From positions 1 to 40,253 of the forward strand of contig JANYJE010000019.1 in NCBI GenBank assembly GCA_025408405.1: a stretch of DNA of 40,253 nucleotides, in the 5' to 3' direction. The translations under genes were made by a program, and so were the position numbers. The notes beneath the pieces are model-generated. The model searched no databases and was not told the DNA's origin. It saw only the letters and a list, made by a program, of their open reading frames with translations. Of this stretch, positions 1-5,904 are shown in pieces. Source of the stretch: Nitrosomonadales bacterium (GTDB lineage Bacteria > Pseudomonadota > Gammaproteobacteria > Burkholderiales > Gallionellaceae). Position 1 is the first letter of the stretch, and the number at the start of each line of letters is the position of its first letter.

Positions 1-58
1 GGGCAAGCTGATGTCTAAAGCGGGATTGAGCAAAGCGGTCACGGATGCCGAACTCGCA
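1..58. repeat. inverted copy of 147-204 at the window edge (probable assembly or fold-back artefact)
   Basis: Bases 1-58 are the exact reverse complement of 147-204, separated by an 88-base spacer. The copied segment is internal isp2 coding sequence, so the inverted copy carries no gene of its own. A perfect 58-base inverted repeat made of protein-coding DNA right at a sequence end is typical of a chimeric read or fold-back assembly error; a real inversion is possible but less likely. Confidence 0.9.
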
Positions 59-407
59 CCATGTACACGATGTCGTTGCCCACCGGGCAGGCCAGCGAGC
101 AGCGTCCGCACAGGGTGCAGCTGTCGTACACCAGGGGTTCCCATGCTGCGAGTTCGGCATCCGTGACCGCTTTGCTCAATCCCGCTTTAGACATCAGCTT
201 GCCCCAGAAGGTGTATTCCTGCTGCCACACGCGCCGCAGCGGTTCCAGTTTATGTATCGGCGTGTATTTCGCATCCTGCGTTTCGGTATAGAACAGGCAG
301 GCATCGGCGCACAGGCCGCAGTGCACGCAGGAGGTGAAGAAGGTCGCGATCGGCGCGTCGATCTGTTCGATCATGCTGCTGATGCCGCGCTGCAATGAGG
401 TAGTCAT
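39..407 (-). CDS. isp2: Isp2, HdrD-like iron-sulfur subunit of Isp-type hydrogenase (5' part only)
   Basis: The visible N-terminal part has two ferredoxin-type motifs, CVHCGLCADAC (Cys 27, 30, 33, 37) and CTLCGRCSLAC (Cys 97, 100, 103, 107). This is how HdrD/GlpC-like proteins begin; the family continues with CCG domains that are not present here. In Isp-type hydrogenases Isp2 lies on the cytoplasmic side and passes electrons between Isp1 and the cell interior. The start at 407 has a good AGAAGG ribosome site. The gene follows isp1 after 106 bases. Native sequence ends about base 59, in codon 117; the last residues and the TGA at 39-41 come from the inverted copy at 1-58, so the stop should not be believed. 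Confidence 0.8.
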   Translation of the reverse strand: MTTSLQRGISSMIEQIDAPIATFFTSCVHCGLCADACLFYTETQDAKYTPIHKLEPLRRVWQQEYTFWGKLMSKAGLSKAVTDAELAAWEPLVYDSCTLCGRCSLACPVGNDIVYMVRVRHP

Positions 408-513
408 ACGGTCGCCTTCTTAGAGGGTAGAGTGGTTTTTAGTGTGAGATGTCGGCTCATGAAGTCATTCGCGGACGCTCCCATCCCCGCCATGCGGGGC
501 CCCTGCTTGCTGC

Positions 514-1173
514 TCATGCCTTCACCCCCTTAAACCCGGCCACCGCGCCGTTGTACCAGCGCGCGCTGAAGGTGGAGAACATGTGGGCGAGCTTGGTGAA
601 GGGAGCTGCAACCATCAGCAGTTCCACGCTGAGGAGATGCAGAATCAGCAGCATCGTGTAGTCGAAGCCGATACCGCGCAGCAGCATGAAGCCCGTCAAC
701 AGCGGCAGGAAAGTGAGCAGCCAGCTCAGGTAATCCTCGAAGCCGGAGAGCATGCGCTTGACCGGATCGATATAGCGGTGCACCAGCAAGGCGATGAGCG
801 CGGCCAGGCTGAGTATCGCCGCAATGTCGATCGCGCTGCGCGGCAGCGCTGTCCAGCCAAAACCGAAAACCGCGCGCAGCATGTCGATGTGCTGGCTGAG
901 AAAGAATAGCGTGACGAAAAATCCCAGATGGAAGGTGTAGCCGGCGATCACGGTAAACTTTCCGCGTGCGCTCAACTCAGGCATGACGAAAGAGCGCCGC
1001 CATACGGTGCGCAGCCCCGGTCCCCATTCTGCGCCGCGCGCAGCGGCGAGATTTTTTTTGCGCCCCAGCAGCGCCAGATGCAGCATGCGGTAAGTCATGC
1101 CCAGTACGAACACGGCCGCCGCAAGCTGCAGTCCGGTGCCGCGTAGCCAATGCAACAGTTCTTGCGGGTTCAT
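514..1173 (-). CDS. isp1: Isp1, cytochrome b-like membrane subunit of Isp-type hydrogenase
   Basis: A protein of about 219 residues with around five hydrophobic segments and several membrane-associated histidines (for example in GYTFHLGFF, LLVHRY and LILHLLSVE), resembling the NarI/HdrE-type b-cytochrome subunits that anchor respiratory hydrogenases and carry electrons to quinone. ATG 1173 is chosen because GAGGA lies 8 bases upstream and the hydS stop is 10 bases away; a TTG at 1194 would overlap hydS and has less support. Its position between hydS and isp2 is the diagnostic hydS-isp1-isp2-hydL order of Isp-type group 1 hydrogenases. Function comes from family and context. Confidence 0.82.
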   Translation of the reverse strand: MNPQELLHWLRGTGLQLAAAVFVLGMTYRMLHLALLGRKKNLAAARGAEWGPGLRTVWRRSFVMPELSARGKFTVIAGYTFHLGFFVTLFFLSQHIDMLRAVFGFGWTALPRSAIDIAAILSLAALIALLVHRYIDPVKRMLSGFEDYLSWLLTFLPLLTGFMLLRGIGFDYTMLLILHLLSVELLMVAAPFTKLAHMFSTFSARWYNGAVAGFKGVKA

Positions 1174-1183
1174 GGTGTCGTCC

Positions 1184-2272
1184 TCAGTTGCCAAGGTCTT
1201 TGACGCTCAGCTTTTCGTGCGCCTGTTGCTTTTTTTTCTTCTTGGCGCGGTCTGCGGCACTCAATGCCACGGCGGCGCCGGCGCCAATAAGGGCTGCGGC
1301 TCCTGCAACGGCGGCGATATTCGCGGTGGGTGCGGCGAGCGGTGTGTAGAAGCTGCCGGCATCCCAGAAATTGGGTTCTGAGCAGCCGAGGCAGCCGTGG
1401 CCCGCTTCGATCGGGAAGCCCGCACCGCCGTTCCATTTGGTGGTGGCGCAGGCGTTGTGGGTGGTCGGCCCCTTGCAGCCCAGCTCATACAGGCACCAGC
1501 CATTGCGCGCGCCTTCATCGTCGAAAGTCTTGGCAAACTTGCCCTGGTCATAAAACGGCCGGCGGTAGCAGCGGTCATGGATGGTCTCGCCGTAAAAGGC
1601 TTGGGGGCGACCCAGCTCGTCCAGTGCTGGCAGCTCGCCGAAGGTGAGGTAATGCGCGAGCACGCCGGTGATCACGGCGGGGATAGGCGGGCAGCCGGAG
1701 ATGTTGATGATGGGCTTGTCCTTCACGATGTCGGACACCGCCACCGCGCCGGTGGGATTGGGGTTGGCCATGGGCAGGCCGCCGAACGACGCGCAGCTGC
1801 CCACCGCCACGATGGCCGCCGCGCCTTTGGCCGCTTCCTGCAGCAGGTCGAGATTGGTGCGCCCGGCAATGGTGGAATACACGCCGCCCTCGTTGAGCGG
1901 AATCGAGCCATCTACCAGCAATAAATAGTTGCCGAAAAAATCCTTCATCGCATCCTCGCGCGATTTCTCCGCGCCGAAGCCGGAAGCCGCCTGCAGCGTG
2001 TGGTGGTAGTCGAGCGAGATCATGTCGAAGATCAGGCTCTCCAGCGTGGGCGAATGCGAGCGCGTGAGCGACTCGGTGCAGCCGGTGCATTCCTGGAACG
2101 ACAGCCAGATCACCGACGGGCGCTTGGCCTTGAGCAGCGTCTCGGCAATCGCAGTCGCCGCGCCCGGCGGCAGCGCCATCATGGTGGTCATCGCGGCGCA
2201 GAACTTCAGGAACGCGCGGCGGCTGATGCCTTGCTGCGCGAGCCGTGCACCCAGGGTTTCGTGTTCGTTCAT
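1184..2272 (-). CDS. hydS: [NiFe]-hydrogenase small subunit, Tat-exported and membrane-anchored
   Basis: This 362-residue protein carries the electron-transfer clusters of an uptake-type [NiFe] hydrogenase. A Tat signal (SRRAFLKF, residues 17-24) precedes the proximal-cluster cysteines C62 and C65 (ECTGCTES), C160 (GSCASFGG) and C194 (SGCPPIP). Distal-cluster ligands are H232, C235, C260 and C266; medial-cluster ligands are C275, C294 and C297. A hydrophobic segment near 310-340 followed by KKKKK fits a C-terminal membrane anchor. The position of the first extra proximal cysteine of oxygen-tolerant enzymes is Gly64, and that of the second is a glycine, so the proximal cluster should be ordinary. 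The start overlaps the upstream hupH-like gene by 4 bases. The large subunit is not in the window. Confidence 0.95.
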   Translation of the reverse strand: MNEHETLGARLAQQGISRRAFLKFCAAMTTMMALPPGAATAIAETLLKAKRPSVIWLSFQECTGCTESLTRSHSPTLESLIFDMISLDYHHTLQAASGFGAEKSREDAMKDFFGNYLLLVDGSIPLNEGGVYSTIAGRTNLDLLQEAAKGAAAIVAVGSCASFGGLPMANPNPTGAVAVSDIVKDKPIINISGCPPIPAVITGVLAHYLTFGELPALDELGRPQAFYGETIHDRCYRRPFYDQGKFAKTFDDEGARNGWCLYELGCKGPTTHNACATTKWNGGAGFPIEAGHGCLGCSEPNFWDAGSFYTPLAAPTANIAAVAGAAALIGAGAAVALSAADRAKKKKKQQAHEKLSVKDLGN

Positions 2273-2700
2273 GATTGCACCTCACCGTTGAGTTGTGCTC
2301 TTAACAATTCCAGTCCGGTGCTGATGTCTTCGGGCTGGCTCTTGAGTATCTCCGGGATGAGCGTGATCTCGATGCTGTCGGCGACGATGTCGCCCTCGAC
2401 GTTGTAGTGCGTCACCCACCACACGCCGGGGTAGCGCGTCTCGTTGATCTCGCTCGGGCCGATGGCCTCGATACTCGCGGCGACTTCGCCCTGGCCCAGC
2501 AGCAGGCGCAGTTGCTCGTACTCGCCGGACGCGAACGGCAGGCTGTGCAGGTCGATGCTGGCGGTGGCGCCGTCGCGCGCGAGTTTCTCCAGATGCGCGG
2601 CGATCTCGGCGAGCAAGGCGCGCAGGTTGCCGATGGAGTATTCCGCCACGTCTTCGATCCTGATGGGAATGGAATTCAGATTGTTATTTGGCAGATTCAT
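2269..2700 (-). CDS. hupH: HupH/HyaF-family hydrogenase expression/formation protein
   Basis: About 143 residues matching the C-terminal HupH/HyaF domain: a stretch LLLGQGEVAASIEAI followed by NETRYPGVWWVTHYN is the family's most recognisable part. Members assist maturation or export of the small subunit; the exact biochemical role is not settled. The protein is much shorter than full HupH (about 280 residues), so it is a single-domain form. ATG 2700 forms an ATGA overlap with the protease stop and has GAGG upstream; a GTG at 2709 is an alternative. Its own end overlaps hydS by 4 bases, so the three genes are probably translated as a coupled unit. Confidence 0.8.
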   Translation of the reverse strand: MNLPNNNLNSIPIRIEDVAEYSIGNLRALLAEIAAHLEKLARDGATASIDLHSLPFASGEYEQLRLLLGQGEVAASIEAIGPSEINETRYPGVWWVTHYNVEGDIVADSIEITLIPEILKSQPEDISTGLELLRAQLNGEVQS

Positions 2701-3176
2701 GCTTGCCACGCCTCGATGAGTTGCAGCGCATGATGGCAGGCCTGCGGGAGTGCGGCGGCGACGGCGGGAGAGGGCGCTTCGCCCCAGTCCAGGTCGCGCG
2801 GCTGGATGCCGATCAGCGCGCGGCGCGGCGGCAGGTGGTCGGCGAGGCGCGCGATCATCAACAGGTCGATCAGGCTCACCTCGTGCACGCTGCGCTTGCG
2901 GCTGGCGCCGACGAAGGCATCCATCTGCTCGCCTTCGAAGATTTGCGTCGTGCCGGGTTCGCCGCCGAGTTGCGCGGCGTCGATCACGATCAACTGCTCC
3001 GCGTCTTCGATCGCGCCCGCCAGCGTGAAACTCAGCGTGCCGCCATCCATCAGCTCGATGTCGTCGCGTCCGGCGGTGTGCTGCGCCAGCATGCGTATGG
3101 CATGAATTCCAGCGCCCTCGTCCTGCAACAAGGTATTGCCGATGCCGAGAACCAGCGTTTTGCGACGATCACTCAT
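2697..3176 (-). CDS. hupD: hydrogenase maturation endopeptidase (HyaD/HupD/HoxM family)
   Basis: A 159-residue protease expected to clip the C-terminal extension of the large subunit after nickel insertion. The N-terminus LVLGIGNTLLQDEGAGIHA is the family signature. The three nickel-sensing residues known from HybD are visible as E20, D66 (VIDAAQ) and H98 (RSVHEVSL). ATG 3176 is preferred because it places the signature at the usual distance; the open frame extends upstream to a TTG at 3236 with no family-like sequence. The ribosome site is weak. First gene of the minus-strand hydrogenase operon, divergent from hypC. The symbol is approximate: related proteases carry different names. Confidence 0.9.
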   Translation of the reverse strand: MSDRRKTLVLGIGNTLLQDEGAGIHAIRMLAQHTAGRDDIELMDGGTLSFTLAGAIEDAEQLIVIDAAQLGGEPGTTQIFEGEQMDAFVGASRKRSVHEVSLIDLLMIARLADHLPPRRALIGIQPRDLDWGEAPSPAVAAALPQACHHALQLIEAWQA

Positions 3177-3286
3177 AAGCGGAGAACCGGGTGAGGATGA
3201 CAGGCGCAATCTAGCACCGTAAATTGCAAACTTCAACCATGCGCCATTTGATTGGCAGGAGTAAACTAGCTGAGAATTAAATCAAT

Positions 3287-3366
3287 CCGTTCGTGGTGAG
3301 CCTGTCGAACCATGAACGGAAGTCCACTCAAGTTAGCTCGTCCTTCGACAGGCTCAGGACGAACGG
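3287..3366. repeat. inverted REP pair (REPIN-like) between the divergent hydrogenase operons
   Basis: Two hairpins lie head to head. The first, 3287-3319, pairs CCGTTCGTGGT with ACCATGAACGG (10 of 11 pairs). The second, 3339-3361, pairs CGTCCT with AGGACG. Their loops, GAGCCTGTCGA and TCGACAGGCTC, are exact reverse complements, so the element can also fold as one long cruciform. This is the structure of REP doublets, and the arm sequence resembles a repeat widely scattered in proteobacterial genomes. It occupies over a third of the 213-base region that must hold both operon promoters. Confidence 0.8.
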
Positions 3367-3389
3367 AGATTCTGTTCAGGACTTACACC

Positions 3390-3632
3390 ATGTGCCTCGG
3401 CATCCCCATGCAAATCGTCGCCATCGACGGCTACAACGCGCGCTGCACCGCCAAGGGCGTGATGCGTGAAGTCAGCCTGTTCCTGCTGCAAGGCGAGCCG
3501 ATTGCAGTGAACGACTACGTCATCGTGCACGTCGGTTATGCCATCCAGAAAATGACCGCGCAGGAGGCGCATTCGACCTGGGAGCTGCTGGATGAGATGC
3601 TGGCGGCAGAAGAAGGGATAGAGCCTTCGTAG
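3390..3632 (+). CDS. hypC: hydrogenase assembly chaperone HypC
   Basis: An 80-residue HypC/HupF-family protein beginning with the invariant MCLGIPM, where Cys2 becomes the N-terminal working residue. HypC shuttles the Fe(CN)2CO group between HypD and the large-subunit precursor. The ATG at 3390 is fixed by that motif; the longer open frame from 3312 is not coding. Length is normal for the family. The TAG stop at 3630-3632 lies within the GTAG head of a REP element, so the last codons abut the inserted DNA. It begins a hypC-hypD-hypF-hypE series interrupted by 1.1 kb of mobile sequence. Confidence 0.95.
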   Translation: MCLGIPMQIVAIDGYNARCTAKGVMREVSLFLLQGEPIAVNDYVIVHVGYAIQKMTAQEAHSTWELLDEMLAAEEGIEPS

Positions 3633-3662
3633 GTTGGGCTGAATGAAATGAAGCCCAACACC
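3628..3662 (+). repeat. GTAG-type REP element, copy 1
   Basis: Begins CGTAGGTTGGGCT and ends AAGCCCAACACC. GTTGGGCT pairs perfectly with AGCCCAAC around an 11-base loop. It matches the copy at 4701-4735 at 34 of 35 positions and the inverted copy at 4230-4262 at 32 of 33. The GTAG head supplies the stop codon of hypC. Confidence 0.88.
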
Positions 3663-3684
3663 ATAAAGGAGGACGGCTAATTCG

Positions 3685-4215
3685 ATGCGATACCGGCGAG
3701 CCACGGCGGCAGGCGGAAGCTACTTCTTTACGGTGAACCTGGCGGATCGCAGCGCCGATACGCTGGTGCAGCACATCGTTGAGCTGCGCGCCGTGATGCA
3801 GCAGGTCAAACAATCGCATCCGTTCTCGATTCTGGCGATGGTGGTCCTGCCCGAGCATTTGCACGCCATCTGGCGCCTGCCACTCGGCGATACGGATTAC
3901 CCGATGCGCTGGTCGTTGATCAAGTCAGGATTTTCGCGGCGCATTGCCAAGTGCGAGCCAATACGCGCCAGCCGCCTCGCCAAACGCGAACGCGGCATCT
4001 GGCAACGGCGTTATTGGGAACACCAGATCAGGGACGAAGCCGATCTCTCCCGGCACGTGGATTACATCCATTACAATCCGGTCAAACATGGCTGGGTGAC
4101 GCGTGTGGCGGATTGGCCGCATTCGACGTTTCACGAATATGTCAGGCGCGAGTTGTTGCCGCCGGATTGGGGTGGTGGCAATGAGGTGGAGGGAGGTGAT
4201 CATGGCGAAAGGTAA
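3685..4215 (+). CDS. REP-associated tyrosine transposase (RAYT, Y1/IS200-like)
   Basis: A 176-residue single-strand transposase of the HUH/Y1 superfamily. The metal-binding HUH motif is PEHLHAIW (H58, H60), and the catalytic tyrosine lies in DYIHYNPVKHG (Y127 or Y130); RRYWEHQIRD is also typical of RAYTs. The family is linked to the spread of REP palindromes and recognises hairpins with GTAG or GGAC heads. Here REPs in opposite orientation flank the gene at 3628-3662 and 4230-4262, the standard RAYT arrangement. AAGGAGG lies 13 bases before the ATG. No frameshift is visible, so it may be active. It sits between hypC and hypD, which are normally adjacent. Confidence 0.9.
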   Translation: MRYRRATAAGGSYFFTVNLADRSADTLVQHIVELRAVMQQVKQSHPFSILAMVVLPEHLHAIWRLPLGDTDYPMRWSLIKSGFSRRIAKCEPIRASRLAKRERGIWQRRYWEHQIRDEADLSRHVDYIHYNPVKHGWVTRVADWPHSTFHEYVRRELLPPDWGGGNEVEGGDHGER

Positions 4216-4229
4216 GGGATGGTGGTTTT

Positions 4230-4262
4230 TGTTGGGCTTCATTGCATTCAGCCCAACCTACG
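4230..4262 (-). repeat. GTAG-type REP element, copy 2 (inverted)
   Basis: Reverse complement of the repeat at 3628-3662 with one mismatch. Its plus-strand arms are GTTGGGCT and AGCCCAAC. With copy 1 it brackets the transposase gene; the GTAG head faces the downstream gene remnant. Confidence 0.87.
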
Positions 4263-4705
4263 GGCTACGCAACAAGGAGTTCTTTGATGCCGTTGTTGCC
4301 GATCGGGCTGCAGGCACTGGCCTGTCGTCCAAGTTCGAAGAGAGTGCGATGAAGCAAACCTTGGAACCAAAGCGAGATGCAATTATTAACCTGGTTCGAA
4401 AATATTCCGAGGGTGGCACAGGATACGCTGTGCTTGATAAGCTACGCACGTTGCGAAATGAACGATTGGCGCATCGACAAACGACTCCTACAAGCGCTGC
4501 CTCAGCGGATGCTACTGACGATGAGATCGAATCTTTCTACGAAGATAATTTGGAGCTTGTACGACTTCTCCTTTCTCTGGTTTTGGCAACTGCATTTGAT
4601 CTTAGGGAGGCAGCAGATATGTATCGTCACCATGCCAAATACTTTTGGGTGAATGTACGTGGCGAGCGTACGGAAGGCCACCCAAATTACCGCCAGGCCG
4701 CGTAG
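4263..4705 (+). pseudogene. 5'-truncated HEPN-domain gene (AbiU2-like remnant)
   Basis: An open frame continuing out of REP copy 2 to a TAG at 4703-4705. The segment LDKLRTLRNERLAHRQ contains R-x5-H, the HEPN RNase-type motif, in a setting like AbiU2-type HEPN proteins (abortive-infection or toxin-associated). There is no proper start: the frame is open back through the REP into the transposase gene, and the first in-frame ATG after the REP is at 4349, inside the domain. The stretch looks richer in A/T than its neighbours, which fits foreign origin. Its stop codon is the GTAG head of REP copy 3. I read it as a cargo or victim gene whose 5' end was lost. The HEPN assignment is moderate. Confidence 0.55.
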
Positions 4706-4735
4706 GTTGGGCAGAATGAAATGAAGCCCAACACC
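4701..4735 (+). repeat. GTAG-type REP element, copy 3
   Basis: Same orientation as the copy at 3628-3662 with one difference (T to A in the left arm, shortening the stem to 7 pairs). It ends 11 bases before the hypD start and marks the right edge of the inserted block. Confidence 0.87.
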
Positions 4736-4746
4736 AACCTATCCCC

Positions 4747-5904
4747 ATGACCTTTACCGCCCAAAACTGGCTGACCAAGATCAAGGCACTGCCGCTTAAC
4801 CGCCGCGTGCGCATCATGAACGTGTGCGGCGGGCATGAGCGTTCCATCACCATGGCGGGGCTGCGCTCCGCATTGCCGAAGAACATCGAACTGATCCCCG
4901 GCCCCGGCTGCCCGGTGTGCGTGTGCCCGGAGGAGGATGTGTATCAGGCGATGCAGCTTGCACTGCGCGCAAACGTGATCCTGGTTGCGTTCGGCGACAT
5001 GCTGCGCGTGCCGGTGAATGTGTCCCGACGCCCTCTCCCGCAGTCAGGAGAGGGCGGGAATTTGTCGAATCCAAAAATCCCGGAGCCGCGCTCGCTGGAG
5101 CAGGCCAAGGCCGCAGGTGCGGACGTGCGCCCCATCGCCAGCCCGCGCGAGGCGGTGCAGATCGCACAGCAGAATCCGCAGCGGCAGGTGGTGTTCTTCG
5201 CCGCCGGGTTCGAGACCACCACCGCGCCGGTGGCGGCCATGCTGCTGGAGGGCGTACCTGAGAATTTATTTGTGCTGTTGTCGGGCAGGCTCACCTGGCC
5301 TGCGGTGGCGATGCTGCTGGCTTCCGAACAACCCGGTTTCGATGCGCTCATAGCGCCCGGCCATGTCGCCACGGTGATGGGGCCGGAGGAGTGGGGCTTC
5401 GTGGTGGAGCGGCATCACATGCCCGCTGCGGTCGCGGGCTTCACGCCGCTCTCGCTGCTCGCCGCGTTCTATTCGGTGCTGCGCCAGTTGCATGAAGGAA
5501 AGCAGTTCCTCGACAACTGCTACCCCGAAGCGGTGCGTCCCGGCGGCAATGCGGCGGCGCGGAAGCAGCTCACGCAAGCGCTGGATGTGGTGGACGCGAA
5601 CTGGCGCGGCATCGGCGTCATTCCCGCTTCCGGCTTTGCGCTCAACGCGCAGTTCGCCATGCACGATGCGCGCAAGCGCTACCCAGATTTCGATGCGGCA
5701 GGACGCAGGTGTGCCGGACAGATGCCGCCCGGCTGCGATTGCGCGCGCGTGGTGCTGGGGAAAATCAGGCCCAACGAGTGCAAGCTGTATGGCCGCGCCT
5801 GCATCCCTAAATCCCCCATCGGGCCGTGCATGGTGTCGGATGAAGGCGCATGCCGCATCTGGTGGGCCAGCGGGGTCAGAGCCAATGCTGAAGTCGATGC
5901 CTGA
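4747..5904 (+). CDS. hypD: hydrogenase maturation protein HypD, with an in-frame insertion
   Basis: HypD is the iron-sulfur scaffold on which, with HypC, the Fe(CN)2CO unit is built. The 385-residue product shows NVCGGHE (catalytic cysteine), PGPGCPVCV and the C-terminal cluster region GCDCARVV, NECKLYGRAC and GPCMVSDEGAC. Between GDMLRVP and RSLEQAKAAGADV about 22-25 extra residues are encoded (roughly 5014-5088), created by a palindromic repeat inserted in frame. The ATG at 4747 has no recognisable ribosome site, presumably because the upstream insertion displaced it. The end overlaps hypF by 20 bases. Confidence 0.92.
   Translation: MTFTAQNWLTKIKALPLNRRVRIMNVCGGHERSITMAGLRSALPKNIELIPGPGCPVCVCPEEDVYQAMQLALRANVILVAFGDMLRVPVNVSRRPLPQSGEGGNLSNPKIPEPRSLEQAKAAGADVRPIASPREAVQIAQQNPQRQVVFFAAGFETTTAPVAAMLLEGVPENLFVLLSGRLTWPAVAMLLASEQPGFDALIAPGHVATVMGPEEWGFVVERHHMPAAVAGFTPLSLLAAFYSVLRQLHEGKQFLDNCYPEAVRPGGNAAARKQLTQALDVVDANWRGIGVIPASGFALNAQFAMHDARKRYPDFDAAGRRCAGQMPPGCDCARVVLGKIRPNECKLYGRACIPKSPIGPCMVSDEGACRIWWASGVRANAEVDA
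5029..5056. repeat. palindromic repeat inside the hypD coding region
   Basis: CGCCCTCTCC (5029-5038) pairs perfectly with GGAGAGGGCG (5047-5056) around CGCAGTCA. The palindrome falls exactly where HypD gains residues absent from the family. It belongs to a different sequence type from the GTAG repeats nearby. Confidence 0.85.

Noticed and set aside
2809..3028. Arg-rich plus-strand frame opposite the maturation protease
   Set aside because: Composition is typical of an antisense frame in GC-rich DNA and there is no ribosome site or family match.
3205..3275. A sigma-54 promoter for the hydrogenase operon
   Set aside because: A minus-strand GG...GC pair near here has 9 rather than 10 bases between the elements and lacks the TGGCAC block.
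5492..5884. An N-terminal extension of HypF by 131 residues
   Set aside because: This stretch is the out-of-frame reading of the hypD 3' end; HypF homology starts at the acylphosphatase domain after ATG 5885.
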